Origin: Gordonia sputi NBRC 100414
GTDB lineage: Bacteria; Actinomycetota; Actinomycetes; Mycobacteriales; Mycobacteriaceae
Length of the DNA: 64,000 nucleotides
NCBI RefSeq assembly: GCF_000248055.1
Contig: NZ_BAFC01000123.1
Coordinates: forward strand, 38,277 to 102,276
Direction of reading: 5' to 3'
Shown here: positions 1 to 8,066 of the stretch, one piece after another
How the letters are laid out: the number at the start of each line of letters is the position of its first letter
Position numbering within the stretch: position 1 is the first letter of the stretch
Program-made: the position numbers and the translations under genes
The notes under the pieces: generated by a model
The model's database searches: none
What the model saw: only the letters and a program-made list of their open reading frames with translations
What the model was told of the DNA's origin: nothing

Positions 1-78
1 TGTGGCCCGCAGGCCACGCACGATTTGCTCGTGGTCGTCGACGACACCGATGCGCGCGCGGACAGGCGAGGGTGTCAT
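1..78 (-). CDS. Response regulator, NarL/LuxR type (partial, N-terminus only)
   Basis: Only the first 26 codons lie in the window. The ATG at 78 reads leftward to the window edge and gives MTPSPVRARIGVVDDHEQIV followed by RGLRAT. A hydrophobic beta strand followed by an Asp-Asp-His and a short helix is the classic start of a receiver domain (the acidic pocket at the end of strand beta1), and the DDHE..V..GL pattern is most like the NarL/FixJ class. The output domain is outside the window, so the DNA-binding class is inferred. It is transcribed in the same direction as the DUF4012 gene but lies downstream of it. Confidence 0.65.
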   Translation of the reverse strand, partial: MTPSPVRARIGVVDDHEQIVRGLRAT

Positions 79-200
79 GGGGACATCTTTGCCGATCCGA
101 CCGACAACGTTGAGAGTGATGAGTACCGCGAACGGTGTATCTCACCCCGATTTGGTCCGTTCGGACTACATTCGAGCGGCGACGCCCGGCTCAGGACCCG

Positions 201-2057
201 TCAGCTCCGCGGTCCGCACACGGGGACGTCGACTCGGGGCACGGGATTGTCCACCAGGGGTTGCACGGGAACGAGCGCCTCGCCGTGCGCCGACGTCGGC
301 TCGCTGAACACCACTTTGACCTCGGCGCTCATGCCCGGTGGGATCGGTACCTGGGCGAATACAACAGGATGCCCAAGGAGCGTGCCCACTGTGAAGGGCG
401 TCTCCTTGCCGTCGATGATCACGTGCTGCACGGTTGCGCCCCGAGTGAGTGTGAACTGCGCACTTGTGTAGTTGGTTCCCTGCGGAAAGCGTGTTTGGCG
501 CTTCATTCGCGTACCGATCACGTAGTCAGGCAACGTCGTGTCGTGAAGTGTGTTGGTCAGTCGGACGGTGGCTGTCGATTCACGCGTGGCGCCCGAGCAC
601 ACACCGGAGGCGTACGCGATCTCGCGCTTCAGGTAGTAGTCGGTCTTGTTCGCCGAGATGTTCGTCATCGTGACATTCATATATGGCGCTGATGTGTTGG
701 ATATCTGATGTCCCAAGGCCGTGGCCTCGAGGACCTGCTGCTCGTTCTTGTGGTCGCTGTAGACCATAATTCGACGTTCGTGCACGCCGCGTCCGAGTGC
801 CTCGAGCAGTGCGCCGGTGTTGCCCGATTCGGTGCTGATCTGACCGATGACGGCTTTCGATATTTCCTGCAGATAGTGCTTGCGTGCGTCGTTGTCATCG
901 GCAAAACGCAGATACGACGTCGAGAGCGTGATTGGTACGACGTTGTCGGCCGTGATCTTCTCGCCGTCAGCGAGCGTGACTGGACCGGTGACCTTCAGGA
1001 CGTAGCTCAGCGCGATCGGGTCGAGCGCCAGGGCGCCGTCGAGTTGTTGTCCTGTCTGGCCCCTCCAGTTGGCGATCCAGATGCGAGCCGCGTCGGGAAA
1101 GTTGGGGCTGTAGTTGGAATTTCGAACGTCCAAGTACGACCTTGTCCACGCGTAGAGACGGTTGTAATCGGGGCCGAGGTCTAGCTGCGGGGTGGTTGGT
1201 TCGCTCATGTCCAAGTTCTGTCCGAGCTGTGGTGTGGTGACGTGGCCCTTCTCCGCGGACATGACGGCGAAGCCGCCGACCAGGCCGCCGGTTGCGCGGG
1301 CCTGGGACGGCGTCTGCATCGCAACGAAGTAGTGGCGGGGACCATCGAACCCAAGCATCGACGGCGCGATCAGTGCGGCGGTCTCGGTGCCGCGAAGGAA
1401 CCTGGCGGTCTCGGCGATCTGACTCGTCAATTGCTTGCGTGCGTCCGACACCTGACTGGGCCATGAGTCCGAAATCTGCTGTGCCCCTTGGTTGATACGT
1501 TCTGCGTTGGTCGCGATCTCCGCGAGCTTCGGCTGCGCAACCTCGAGGGGCTGCAGGGCGAGTGTGTTGTCGGGCCCACGGAGTTTCGATGGACTGATCG
1601 TCTCGGCGAGTGCTGCACTGGGGACCAATACTTGCGACGCCAGATCCGAGACGGACGAAGTCATCTGCTTCACGCTTGTAAACGGTGAGCCGAGCCCTGG
1701 GATCGCGGCAAATGCTTTCCATACCGGATCGTTCGACGAGTCACGCGCCGCGTCGGCCGCCACCGCCGCCGACCGTGCTTCAGATTGCGCGAGCGCCGCA
1801 TCTCCGTCCAGAATCGCCGCCTTCGCGCTGGTTCCGTGGCTGCGTGCATCCTCGACGTTGCTCTTGACATCGAACACGAGATACGCGAGATACGCACAGA
1901 TCACGAACGCGAACGCCATTAGACCGCCAACCAGGTAGAGCCTGCGACGCCGACGGGATCGCGTCGGGGTGTCCGATGGATCTCGTCCGTCGGCTGGGCC
2001 GAAAGCGCTGTGGTCGGAATACTCCGTTACCGTTGACTGGTCGTCGACATTTGGCAC
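201..2057 (-). CDS. DUF4012 domain-containing membrane protein
   Basis: About 618 residues. An N-terminal cytoplasmic stretch ending in a run of arginines (about residues 34-39) is followed by one transmembrane helix (about 39-62) and a long extracytoplasmic domain with the layout of the DUF4012 family. That family is often found next to actinobacterial EPS genes; its biochemical role is unknown. I chose the GTG at 2057 because a GGGGGCGG purine-rich stretch lies just upstream; a GTG at 2087 would add ten residues. It sits at the left edge of the EPS region beside Lsr2, so a part in envelope or polysaccharide assembly is an inference from context. Confidence 0.8.
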   Translation of the reverse strand: MPNVDDQSTVTEYSDHSAFGPADGRDPSDTPTRSRRRRRLYLVGGLMAFAFVICAYLAYLVFDVKSNVEDARSHGTSAKAAILDGDAALAQSEARSAAVAADAARDSSNDPVWKAFAAIPGLGSPFTSVKQMTSSVSDLASQVLVPSAALAETISPSKLRGPDNTLALQPLEVAQPKLAEIATNAERINQGAQQISDSWPSQVSDARKQLTSQIAETARFLRGTETAALIAPSMLGFDGPRHYFVAMQTPSQARATGGLVGGFAVMSAEKGHVTTPQLGQNLDMSEPTTPQLDLGPDYNRLYAWTRSYLDVRNSNYSPNFPDAARIWIANWRGQTGQQLDGALALDPIALSYVLKVTGPVTLADGEKITADNVVPITLSTSYLRFADDNDARKHYLQEISKAVIGQISTESGNTGALLEALGRGVHERRIMVYSDHKNEQQVLEATALGHQISNTSAPYMNVTMTNISANKTDYYLKREIAYASGVCSGATRESTATVRLTNTLHDTTLPDYVIGTRMKRQTRFPQGTNYTSAQFTLTRGATVQHVIIDGKETPFTVGTLLGHPVVFAQVPIPPGMSAEVKVVFSEPTSAHGEALVPVQPLVDNPVPRVDVPVCGPRS

Positions 2058-2313
2058 AGCCAATTCCGCCCCCTGTAATACGCCCACGACTCGAAGGCAC
2101 CCGTTATCGGATCCCCACGTCGAGTCGAATTCCCCTTCCAGCAGGATAGGGCATCAGCTGCCACGGCAGATATTCGCCAAGGGTGCCCGCAGAGCCAGGA
2201 CAATCCCAGAGTGCCCGCCACGCACAATCGGGTACCAATTCTCGGCGGTCGACACTGCGCGATCAATACTGCTGTCCAACAACCGTTCCCAGTCGGGGAG
2301 ATTCTGCGCGGTT

Positions 2314-2454
2314 TCAGGCGCCGGAAGCTACCATCCCCGCCATATGATGCCGACGGCAGAGCGCTCGGTACTGCATCGGCCCGTCGGCCGTATCGCCTAC
2401 GGCGACCACCTCGCCGGACCGCACCATCACGCCGTCGACGATGCGAGCGTTCAT
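2314..2454 (-). pseudogene. Thymidine kinase C-terminal remnant
   Basis: A 46-codon reading frame starts with an ATG overlapping the stop of the neighbouring membrane gene (ATGA). It contains NARIVDGVMV, GEVVAVGD and YRALCRRHH, which resemble the C-terminal zinc-binding lasso of bacterial thymidine kinase (NAR..DG.. then CRRHH). The kinase P-loop domain and the first zinc-binding cysteine pair are missing, so this cannot be a working kinase. Codon third positions are strongly GC, as in a real gene. It could still be translated as a short peptide coupled to the upstream gene; a relic of a deleted thymidine kinase gene is the simpler reading. Confidence 0.5.
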
Positions 2455-2696
2455 GATGAGTAGCCGGCTATGCAGAGCGCGATCAGCGATAGGAGGTCGG
2501 ATTCGGTGACGCCGTGCCGCGAGGAGAAGGCGATCAGGGTGGCGCCCTCGATCGGGCCGTTCCAGATCACCCAGGCAACGGCGACGCAGGCCAGCGCCAA
2601 CGATGCGCGGCGCGATGGCCGGAGAAGCGCCCATAGCCCGGTCGCGAAGAGCAGATTGAGAAGGACAAGGGCGTGGAAGAAGTCGGGGGCGCGCAC
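2451..2696 (-). CDS. Small hydrophobic membrane protein
   Basis: 81 residues beginning at a GTG. Two or three hydrophobic segments can be seen: about residues 8-25, 32-44 and 66-78. I recognise no family. The last codons run into the thymidine-kinase-like remnant (stop TGA at 2451-2453 inside ATGA), so its C-terminus may have been created by the deletion that removed the kinase body. There is no convincing Shine-Dalgarno sequence close to the GTG, so the start is uncertain. Confidence 0.5.
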   Translation of the reverse strand: MRAPDFFHALVLLNLLFATGLWALLRPSRRASLALACVAVAWVIWNGPIEGATLIAFSSRHGVTESDLLSLIALCIAGYSS

Positions 2697-2827
2697 CCGC
2701 TAAATTGTGCCTTCTCCTGATCCGACGAGCCGATTCGACGTCGGTAAACACTGTGAATCACGTAAATGTCTCAAGTGATCGATAGTCTTGAGCGCGTCGC
2801 ATAGTCGATACGCACGGGGAGATGTGG

Positions 2828-3246
2828 ATGACGCGCAAGGCACGGTCATGGGTTCGCCGGGCAGCGGTGGCTGCGGCCATAACCGTCTGCACGGCCATCA
2901 GTGCGACCCCCGCAGACGCGCATGCTGCGGTGAGCGCCTTGACCATCGCGCAACCGGGCGGCACCGGAAAGTACGGCGCGGCTGCACTTACACGCTCAGC
3001 GCGCGCGCGGCCAACGACGATCCTGTGACATTCTCTGTGCGCCAACCGACGCGGCTGGCGAACGGAAAACTACTGCGGTTCACCTTCGATGTCGTACCGC
3101 ACAGGCATGTCGCGATCTTCCATTGGAGCCCGGTTGTCGAAGGGCGCTTTGTTCTTGGTGCGCGACAAGGGGATTCGCGCTGGAAGCTGCGCGGGGCCGA
3201 CGTCGGTCGGCGGTTGGATCTCGGTAGTTCGTGCTCGGGGATCTGA
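2828..3246 (+). pseudogene. Secreted protein interrupted by a -1 frameshift
   Basis: A GGGGAG site six bases before the ATG at 2828 starts an ORF with a clear Sec signal peptide (MTRKARSW, hydrophobic core, then ADA-HA cleavage). That frame continues as IAQPGGTGKYGA and then becomes meaningless. The other frame takes over exactly there with GCTYTLSARAANDD and runs to a stop at 3244-3246. One missing G in the GGCGCGGCTGC stretch near 2977-2982 explains the break. The restored product would be about 140 residues, with a beta-rich domain and two cysteines (after the break and near the C-terminus) that could form a disulfide. It may be a true pseudogene or a sequencing error; I recognise no family. 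Confidence 0.6.
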
Positions 3247-3260
3247 GCCGATCCCCGAGC
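3233..3260. terminator. Intrinsic hairpin between convergent genes
   Basis: GCTCGGGGATC and GATCCCCGAGC form a perfect 11-bp stem around a six-base loop that contains the stop codon of the secreted gene. No U-tract follows, which is usual for high-GC actinobacteria. It lies between the convergent secreted gene and lsr2 and could serve both. Confidence 0.6.
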
Positions 3261-3269
3261 CAAAGCGCG

Positions 3270-3638
3270 TCAGTGAGCGGCTTCGTACGCCTCGACGATC
3301 TCCTTGGGCAGACGGCCACGGGGACCGACCTCGTACCCTTCTTCGATTGCCCACTCCCGAATATCACTCGTCGACGCCGCCGACTTCGTCACGCCGGACG
3401 ACTTCTTTGTGGTCACGCGAGGCGCCGTGGACTGCTTGCGGCCGCCGATTCTCGTAGAAGCCTCGAGGAGTTTGGCGACGGTGACACGGCCGTTCTCGAC
3501 CTTGTCGAGATTCGCACTCGAAATATCGAGCTGATACTCGACGCCGAGCCAAGACCACAACACGGTATGGACGTCGTCGAGATCGATCTCCCGACCGTCC
3601 AGATCATCAACAAATGCGACTGAGCGGATGGTTGCCAT
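3270..3638 (-). CDS. lsr2: Lsr2-family nucleoid-associated protein
   Basis: 122 residues. The N-terminal half (VDDLDGREID … LDISSANLDKV) matches the Lsr2 dimerisation domain, a lysine/serine-rich linker follows, and the C-terminal domain has IREWAIEEGYEVGPRGRLP with the minor-groove-binding RGR at about 107-109 and the family ending EIVEAYEAA. Lsr2 is an H-NS-like silencer that coats AT-rich DNA. Housekeeping Lsr2 is usually about 110 residues and starts differently, so this may be a paralogue. It stands at the border of the EPS region, and AT-rich intergenic stretches there are natural targets; control of EPS genes by it is inference. Confidence 0.9.
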   Translation of the reverse strand: MATIRSVAFVDDLDGREIDLDDVHTVLWSWLGVEYQLDISSANLDKVENGRVTVAKLLEASTRIGGRKQSTAPRVTTKKSSGVTKSAASTSDIREWAIEEGYEVGPRGRLPKEIVEAYEAAH

Positions 3639-3802
3639 GCGTTGAGGTTAACTGATGGGGTCCGCTGTACGGGGGACGGACACGGAATGCAGGCTCGGCG
3701 CGCGGATTTATGGCACGCGATTGAGTAACGTGAATATCGGATATTCGGGGCCGGGACTCGCTGGTGACAGCCCCAATTCGCACCCGCGATAGGTTTGAGT
3801 GT

Positions 3803-4357
3803 ATGGACGCGCTATTCGTATGTACCGGCAACATCTGCCGATCGCCGATCGGTGAGCGCATCTGTCGGGATATCGCGGCAACGCGAGGCGTCAACCTCGG
3901 TGCGTCGAGCGCCGGTGTCGGAGCACTCAACGGTCAGCCGATGCATCCCTTCGCGGCCGAGGTCCTCAACGAGAATGGTGTCGACACAGCGGATTTCGAA
4001 TCTCGCTATCTACACCCCAGGATATTGCAGCCCGCCGACCTCGTACTCTGCATGACGCGTGAACATCGCGCAGCAGGCCAGCGAATGCTACCCGTGCGAT
4101 GGAAGCGGATGTTCACACTGATCGAATTCGTCGAATTGGTCTCGATCCTCAACGGAGACGCACAGCGAGAAGCCGACTCCGCGCCGAGTATCGAGACGAT
4201 CATGGCGTCGCGCGGCCGTATCGACACCAACTCCGCGCACCTCGACATCCTCGACCCGATGGGGCGGCCGAAGACGGATTTCGAGCGCGTCTACCGGGAG
4301 GTCGAACCGCACGTTGCGGCAGTGGTCGAGTGGGCGATCCACACGCAGGATCAGTAG
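3803..4357 (+). CDS. Low-molecular-weight protein-tyrosine phosphatase
   Basis: 184 residues. The P-loop CTGNICRS (C-X5-R-S) lies at the N-terminus right after the first beta strand, and the general-acid Asp is in LDPMGRPKTDF near the C-terminus. Both are as required for activity. These cytoplasmic phosphatases (Wzb type) dephosphorylate tyrosine kinases that control EPS chain length. The start is the ATG at 3803 immediately before LFVCTGN; an in-frame GTG at 3764 is less likely. It converges on the initiating transferase with a 7-bp overlap of stop regions, and is divergent from lsr2. Its expected kinase partners in this window lack the Walker A lysine. Confidence 0.93.
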   Translation: MDALFVCTGNICRSPIGERICRDIAATRGVNLGASSAGVGALNGQPMHPFAAEVLNENGVDTADFESRYLHPRILQPADLVLCMTREHRAAGQRMLPVRWKRMFTLIEFVELVSILNGDAQREADSAPSIETIMASRGRIDTNSAHLDILDPMGRPKTDFERVYREVEPHVAAVVEWAIHTQDQ

Positions 4358-5886
4358 GCTCCGTCGCCTCGGGCAACCGTGACAATCGTGCGTAAGAGGA
4401 TTCGCACGTCCTGCTCGATCGACCAATTCTCCACGTAATACACATCCAACTCGACACGCTGCTCATCGGTGGTGTCCGATCGGCCGGACACCTGCCACAA
4501 TCCGGTCATACCCGGCTTCACGAGTTGGCGTCGTTCGACGAATCCCGGGAAGGTGTGTCCCTCGCCGTGGACGAGTGGCCGCGGTCCGACAAGGCTCATC
4601 TCGCCGAAGATCACGTTGAGTAGCTGCGGGAACTCATCAATGCTCGTCCGGCGGATGATTCGTCCGACGGCAGTGATGCGCGGGTCCTTTTGCATCTTGA
4701 AGAACTGGTCGTCGGGTATCGCGCCGTTGGCCCGCAAGTCGGCGAGCCGCTTGTCGGCGTCCTGGTACATCGAGCGGAACTTCCACATCCGGAAAGTCGC
4801 GCCTTCGCGGCCGATTCGCTCCGGACGGTAGAAGACCGGACCGCGATCAGAAACCTTGATCGCGATCGCGACGGCCAGCAGTAGCGGCGAAAGCACAAGC
4901 AGTCCCGCCGTTGCGACAGCGCGATCGAACAATGCCTTGCCCCATCCGGAGCGGCTGCTGTAGCCGGGCTCGTCGACGTGGATGAGAGGGACGTCTCCGA
5001 TGGACTCCAGGGTGACCTTGGGGCGGGCCAGACCGACCAGCGACGGCGCTATCAGCAGACCGACGCCTGCTTCTGACAGGCCGAAACGCAAGGCACGCAG
5101 CCATTCCGTCTCGAGAGGAGTCGACGACGCGATGACGATGTACTCTGCGGCAGCATTCCGGGCGGCCCCGACGATGTATCCGGGGTCCTCGATCATGGTG
5201 GGGTCCTGGATCGTCGAGACGGGCGGATCGACGATGCCGACCGGTACGTATCCCAACGCTGGGTTCTTTGTCATCGTGTCGCGCATCTGTACTGCCGATT
5301 CCGGCGTTCCAACGATCAGCACGCGGGTCGAGGCGGCACCGTGGCGTCGCCTGCGTGAACCGATATACACCGTGCTGACCAGATGCGCGGACATGCAACC
5401 GACGAAGCCGCAGATGAATGCGATACCCAACGTCTGACGAGGTATCGGAACTCCGAGAACCAGCACCACGACGGCCACGATCGCCAGAAGCTTGCCGGTC
5501 GCGACGAAGACGCGAACGAACTCTTCGATGCCGCGCCCGAGTATCCGTTGGTTGGTCGAATCCTCGCGAGCCAGGAGAAGTACCCAGCACACCGCCATCC
5601 CGATGCCGAACACCACGCGCTCGGCCACCGACTTGGCGACAGGGACGTCGTTGCTTATCGCGACAGCGAATGCGATACCGCCGAAAACGCTGACGATCTC
5701 GGCAGTTCGGAGCACGCGCGCATGGAACCGGGTGGTGACGTTACGGCGTGCCGACGGGGATGGCTGTGGTTGCGATGCGTTGTGCGATCCGTTCTGCCAG
5801 ACGGGTCGAGGAATTCCAGCTCGTAACGTCTGGAAAGAGCTGAGTGGTCGTGGCGATGCTGATTCTTGTGTCTGGTACATGGCCAT
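4351..5886 (-). CDS. Initiating sugar transferase (polyprenyl glycosylphosphotransferase)
   Basis: Up to 511 residues: about four N-terminal membrane helices, a central CoA-binding-like domain, a fifth helix, then the conserved PglC/WbaP catalytic domain with RGPVFYRPERIG, KFRSM, SIDEFPQLLNV, GEMSLVGPRP and GLWQVSGRSD. The enzyme loads the first sugar phosphate onto undecaprenyl phosphate to start repeat-unit assembly. The ATG at 5886 overlaps the upstream oxidoreductase by 146 bp; a GTG at 5715, 26 bp after that gene's stop, would remove 57 residues and still keep the first helix. I list the long form, with the start uncertain. It is the last gene of the wecB–GT2–oxidoreductase operon. Confidence 0.92.
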   Translation of the reverse strand: MAMYQTQESASPRPLSSFQTLRAGIPRPVWQNGSHNASQPQPSPSARRNVTTRFHARVLRTAEIVSVFGGIAFAVAISNDVPVAKSVAERVVFGIGMAVCWVLLLAREDSTNQRILGRGIEEFVRVFVATGKLLAIVAVVVLVLGVPIPRQTLGIAFICGFVGCMSAHLVSTVYIGSRRRRHGAASTRVLIVGTPESAVQMRDTMTKNPALGYVPVGIVDPPVSTIQDPTMIEDPGYIVGAARNAAAEYIVIASSTPLETEWLRALRFGLSEAGVGLLIAPSLVGLARPKVTLESIGDVPLIHVDEPGYSSRSGWGKALFDRAVATAGLLVLSPLLLAVAIAIKVSDRGPVFYRPERIGREGATFRMWKFRSMYQDADKRLADLRANGAIPDDQFFKMQKDPRITAVGRIIRRTSIDEFPQLLNVIFGEMSLVGPRPLVHGEGHTFPGFVERRQLVKPGMTGLWQVSGRSDTTDEQRVELDVYYVENWSIEQDVRILLRTIVTVARGDGAY

Positions 5887-7054
5887 CCGATCTGTGATGT
5901 GACTGGCCGACGAACGGGATCGGCTCTACGAAGGGGGCTCTGAAGACTGCGACCGCAACCACGTCGTCGTGGGTGATCCGATCCGGATACAGAGCGCACA
6001 GTTGAGTCGCCCAACGACCGGCAACCACTTCGGGATCTTCTTGAAAGAGTGGTGAATTCCGGTCGCAATACTTCATGGTGTAGACCAGCGAATGGTCTCC
6101 GTAGCGAGAAGTCCCCGACAACGCGGACATCTCGATGACGCCGTCGAACTCGGTGTCGCAACCGATCACCGGGCTCCAGTAGTGGCCATCTAGTGGCTTG
6201 CGGAGCAGGAATGCGGCGTTCACCACGCCCTGATACGCGTGTTCTGCTGGTGGCAGAGAGGGTCGGAGGTCGTCGTCTGCCAACTGGTGGAGCACGGGGA
6301 TCGGAACAGTCGACACCGCGAAATCACTTGTGACGACGCGGTTGTCGAGTACCACCTCGACCCCGTCGACCCTGTTGTGCACGGCGGCAACGCGAGCCGA
6401 TGTCTCGATGATGCCGCCACCGTCGCGGATGGCCTTGCTGAGTGCCTCCACGATTGATCGGTATCCGCCGCGCGGATAGCCGCGCACCGCCACGTTTTTC
6501 TCTCTACCGAGACGTTCATAGATGTAGCGAGCAGGAACGCGTGCAAACGAGTCACCGAACTTGGCGCCGAACATCGGTTGCAGCATTTTGGTCCAGATGG
6601 CGTCGCCGTAGAGCCCGGACAACCATGCCTGCGTGGTCATGTGGTCGAGGTCTTTGCCCCGACCGAGGTAGCGGAGCGCCACGGACACTGCTCCGAACCT
6701 GACTCGCTGGCTCGGTTTCAGCGCACTGAACCTGAGCAGGTCGATCGGCGTGTTGAAGGGATAGCGATCGCCCTCGACCACCATTCCCATTGTGGTGGAA
6801 CGCCATTCGATCGACTCACGAAGACCGAGGTCGTCGAGGAGTTGTAGCAGGGCGTCGTCGCTCGGCATGATGCAGTGGTAGAAGCGTTCGATCAGATGAC
6901 CGTCGATATGGCCCTCGACGCCAAGCCCGCCAAGCTGTGGTCCTTGTTCGAGCAGGACCACGGGAACGTTGCGCTGGGTCAGACGGTACGCGACAACCAA
7001 GCCGGCGATGCCTCCGCCGATGACGGTGACGCCGGCAGAATTCTGGGGACTCAA
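5741..7054 (-). CDS. FAD/NAD(P)-dependent oxidoreductase, amine-oxidase fold
   Basis: 437 residues from a TTG. A Rossmann FAD-binding motif VIGGGIAG lies at about 11-18, with a ribose-binding Glu at about 36 (VVLLEQG). The C-terminal FAD motif appears as ATTTQLFPDVTSW followed by a closing helix, so the protein is full length. Homologues in EPS loci are annotated as protoporphyrinogen-oxidase-like; the substrate is unknown, and UDP-galactopyranose-mutase-like or lipid-linked sugar chemistry are options. The TTG start overlaps the stop of the GT2 gene (TTGA), which implies translational coupling. An alternative reading frame extends farther upstream inside the GT2 gene but is not credible. Confidence 0.8.
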   Translation of the reverse strand: MSPQNSAGVTVIGGGIAGLVVAYRLTQRNVPVVLLEQGPQLGGLGVEGHIDGHLIERFYHCIMPSDDALLQLLDDLGLRESIEWRSTTMGMVVEGDRYPFNTPIDLLRFSALKPSQRVRFGAVSVALRYLGRGKDLDHMTTQAWLSGLYGDAIWTKMLQPMFGAKFGDSFARVPARYIYERLGREKNVAVRGYPRGGYRSIVEALSKAIRDGGGIIETSARVAAVHNRVDGVEVVLDNRVVTSDFAVSTVPIPVLHQLADDDLRPSLPPAEHAYQGVVNAAFLLRKPLDGHYWSPVIGCDTEFDGVIEMSALSGTSRYGDHSLVYTMKYCDRNSPLFQEDPEVVAGRWATQLCALYPDRITHDDVVAVAVFRAPFVEPIPFVGQSHHRSDGHVPDTRISIATTTQLFPDVTSWNSSTRLAERIAQRIATTAIPVGTP

Positions 7055-7923
7055 TCTCGGGCCGCCAGAACCGGGGCAGGTGTCATTTGTTCGCGCAGAA
7101 CGAGTTTCGCATACTGCCGCAGCGTCAACGCGAGCTTGAGCTTGGACGCACCCTGTTTCAGGTCGTACTGGAGCACCAAGGGAACCTCGACGACGCGGGG
7201 TTGGAGATGCCGGAGCTTCATCAGGAGCTCCACCATGCACGCGAAACCCTGTTCGGTGACAAGACTCTCGCCCCAGTACTCAGATGCGCGCCGGAGCAGT
7301 GAGACTCGGTAGGCGCGGTAACCACACGTGAAATCGTGGAGGTCTTCGATCGCGATCAACCTCGAGAAGACACCTGCTGCGCCTCGCGACAGCAGCCGTC
7401 GAAATGGAGGTGCCGTGGTGTCATCTCCCCCAGGGGTGAACCTGGAAGAGACGGCAAGATCGGCACCGTCGTCGATTGCGGCGATCATCGCAGCGAGTAA
7501 CGCCGGGTCGTGCGTGTTGTCGGCATCCATGATCGCGATGATGTCGTCCGACGACGCGGCGTTGAGTGCGGCACGGATTCCGGTCTGGACCGCGCGTCCC
7601 AGGCCCTGGTTGACGCGGTGCTGAACCAGTTGGACGTCGAGTCCTTCGAGTCCACGTGACGCCACTGCCGCGGTACTATCGCTCGAACCGTCGTCAATCA
7701 CCCACGCTTTCAAGTGAATTGGCAATTCGGTCCGACGGAGTCGCTCGAAGAGTGGCTGCAGAGAGTCTTCTTCGTTGAACGCCGGCAGTACCAGGTGCAT
7801 TGTGCGTACGCGCGTCAGATGTCCGATGTCATGACCGGCCGAGACGCTAGTCGTGGAATCGCGCACACGTGTGTCATCCGACCGAACGACACCGGTCTGA
7901 CCCGCGATTGAGTCAACGACCAT
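7051..7923 (-). CDS. Glycosyltransferase family 2 (DPM1/polyprenyl-phosphate type)
   Basis: 290 residues. GT-A motifs: LPAFNEEDS (about 46-54), VIDDGSSDST (75-84) and the metal-binding DAD at 123-125 in IMDADNTHDP, which is close to dolichol-phosphate mannosyltransferases. No membrane helix is evident. A GGGGGGGAAG stretch seven bases upstream supports the ATG at 7923; the shorter start at 7800 (MHLVLPAFN) lacks a ribosome site. It is coupled to the following oxidoreductase by a TTGA overlap. It probably makes a polyprenyl-linked sugar or adds a sugar to the lipid-linked repeat unit. Confidence 0.88.
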   Translation of the reverse strand: MVVDSIAGQTGVVRSDDTRVRDSTTSVSAGHDIGHLTRVRTMHLVLPAFNEEDSLQPLFERLRRTELPIHLKAWVIDDGSSDSTAAVASRGLEGLDVQLVQHRVNQGLGRAVQTGIRAALNAASSDDIIAIMDADNTHDPALLAAMIAAIDDGADLAVSSRFTPGGDDTTAPPFRRLLSRGAAGVFSRLIAIEDLHDFTCGYRAYRVSLLRRASEYWGESLVTEQGFACMVELLMKLRHLQPRVVEVPLVLQYDLKQGASKLKLALTLRQYAKLVLREQMTPAPVLAARD

Positions 7924-8066
7924 ATTCTTCCCCCCCAGGAACGATCCGACTCCCCCTGTCGGATAACGAATGGTGGATTCACACTAACACCACTCAGTCC
8001 GGATTGCCATGTTCGTGTAGACGAATGATCAACATGCGCCCGGCAATTTTTCGACTTGCGAACGAA

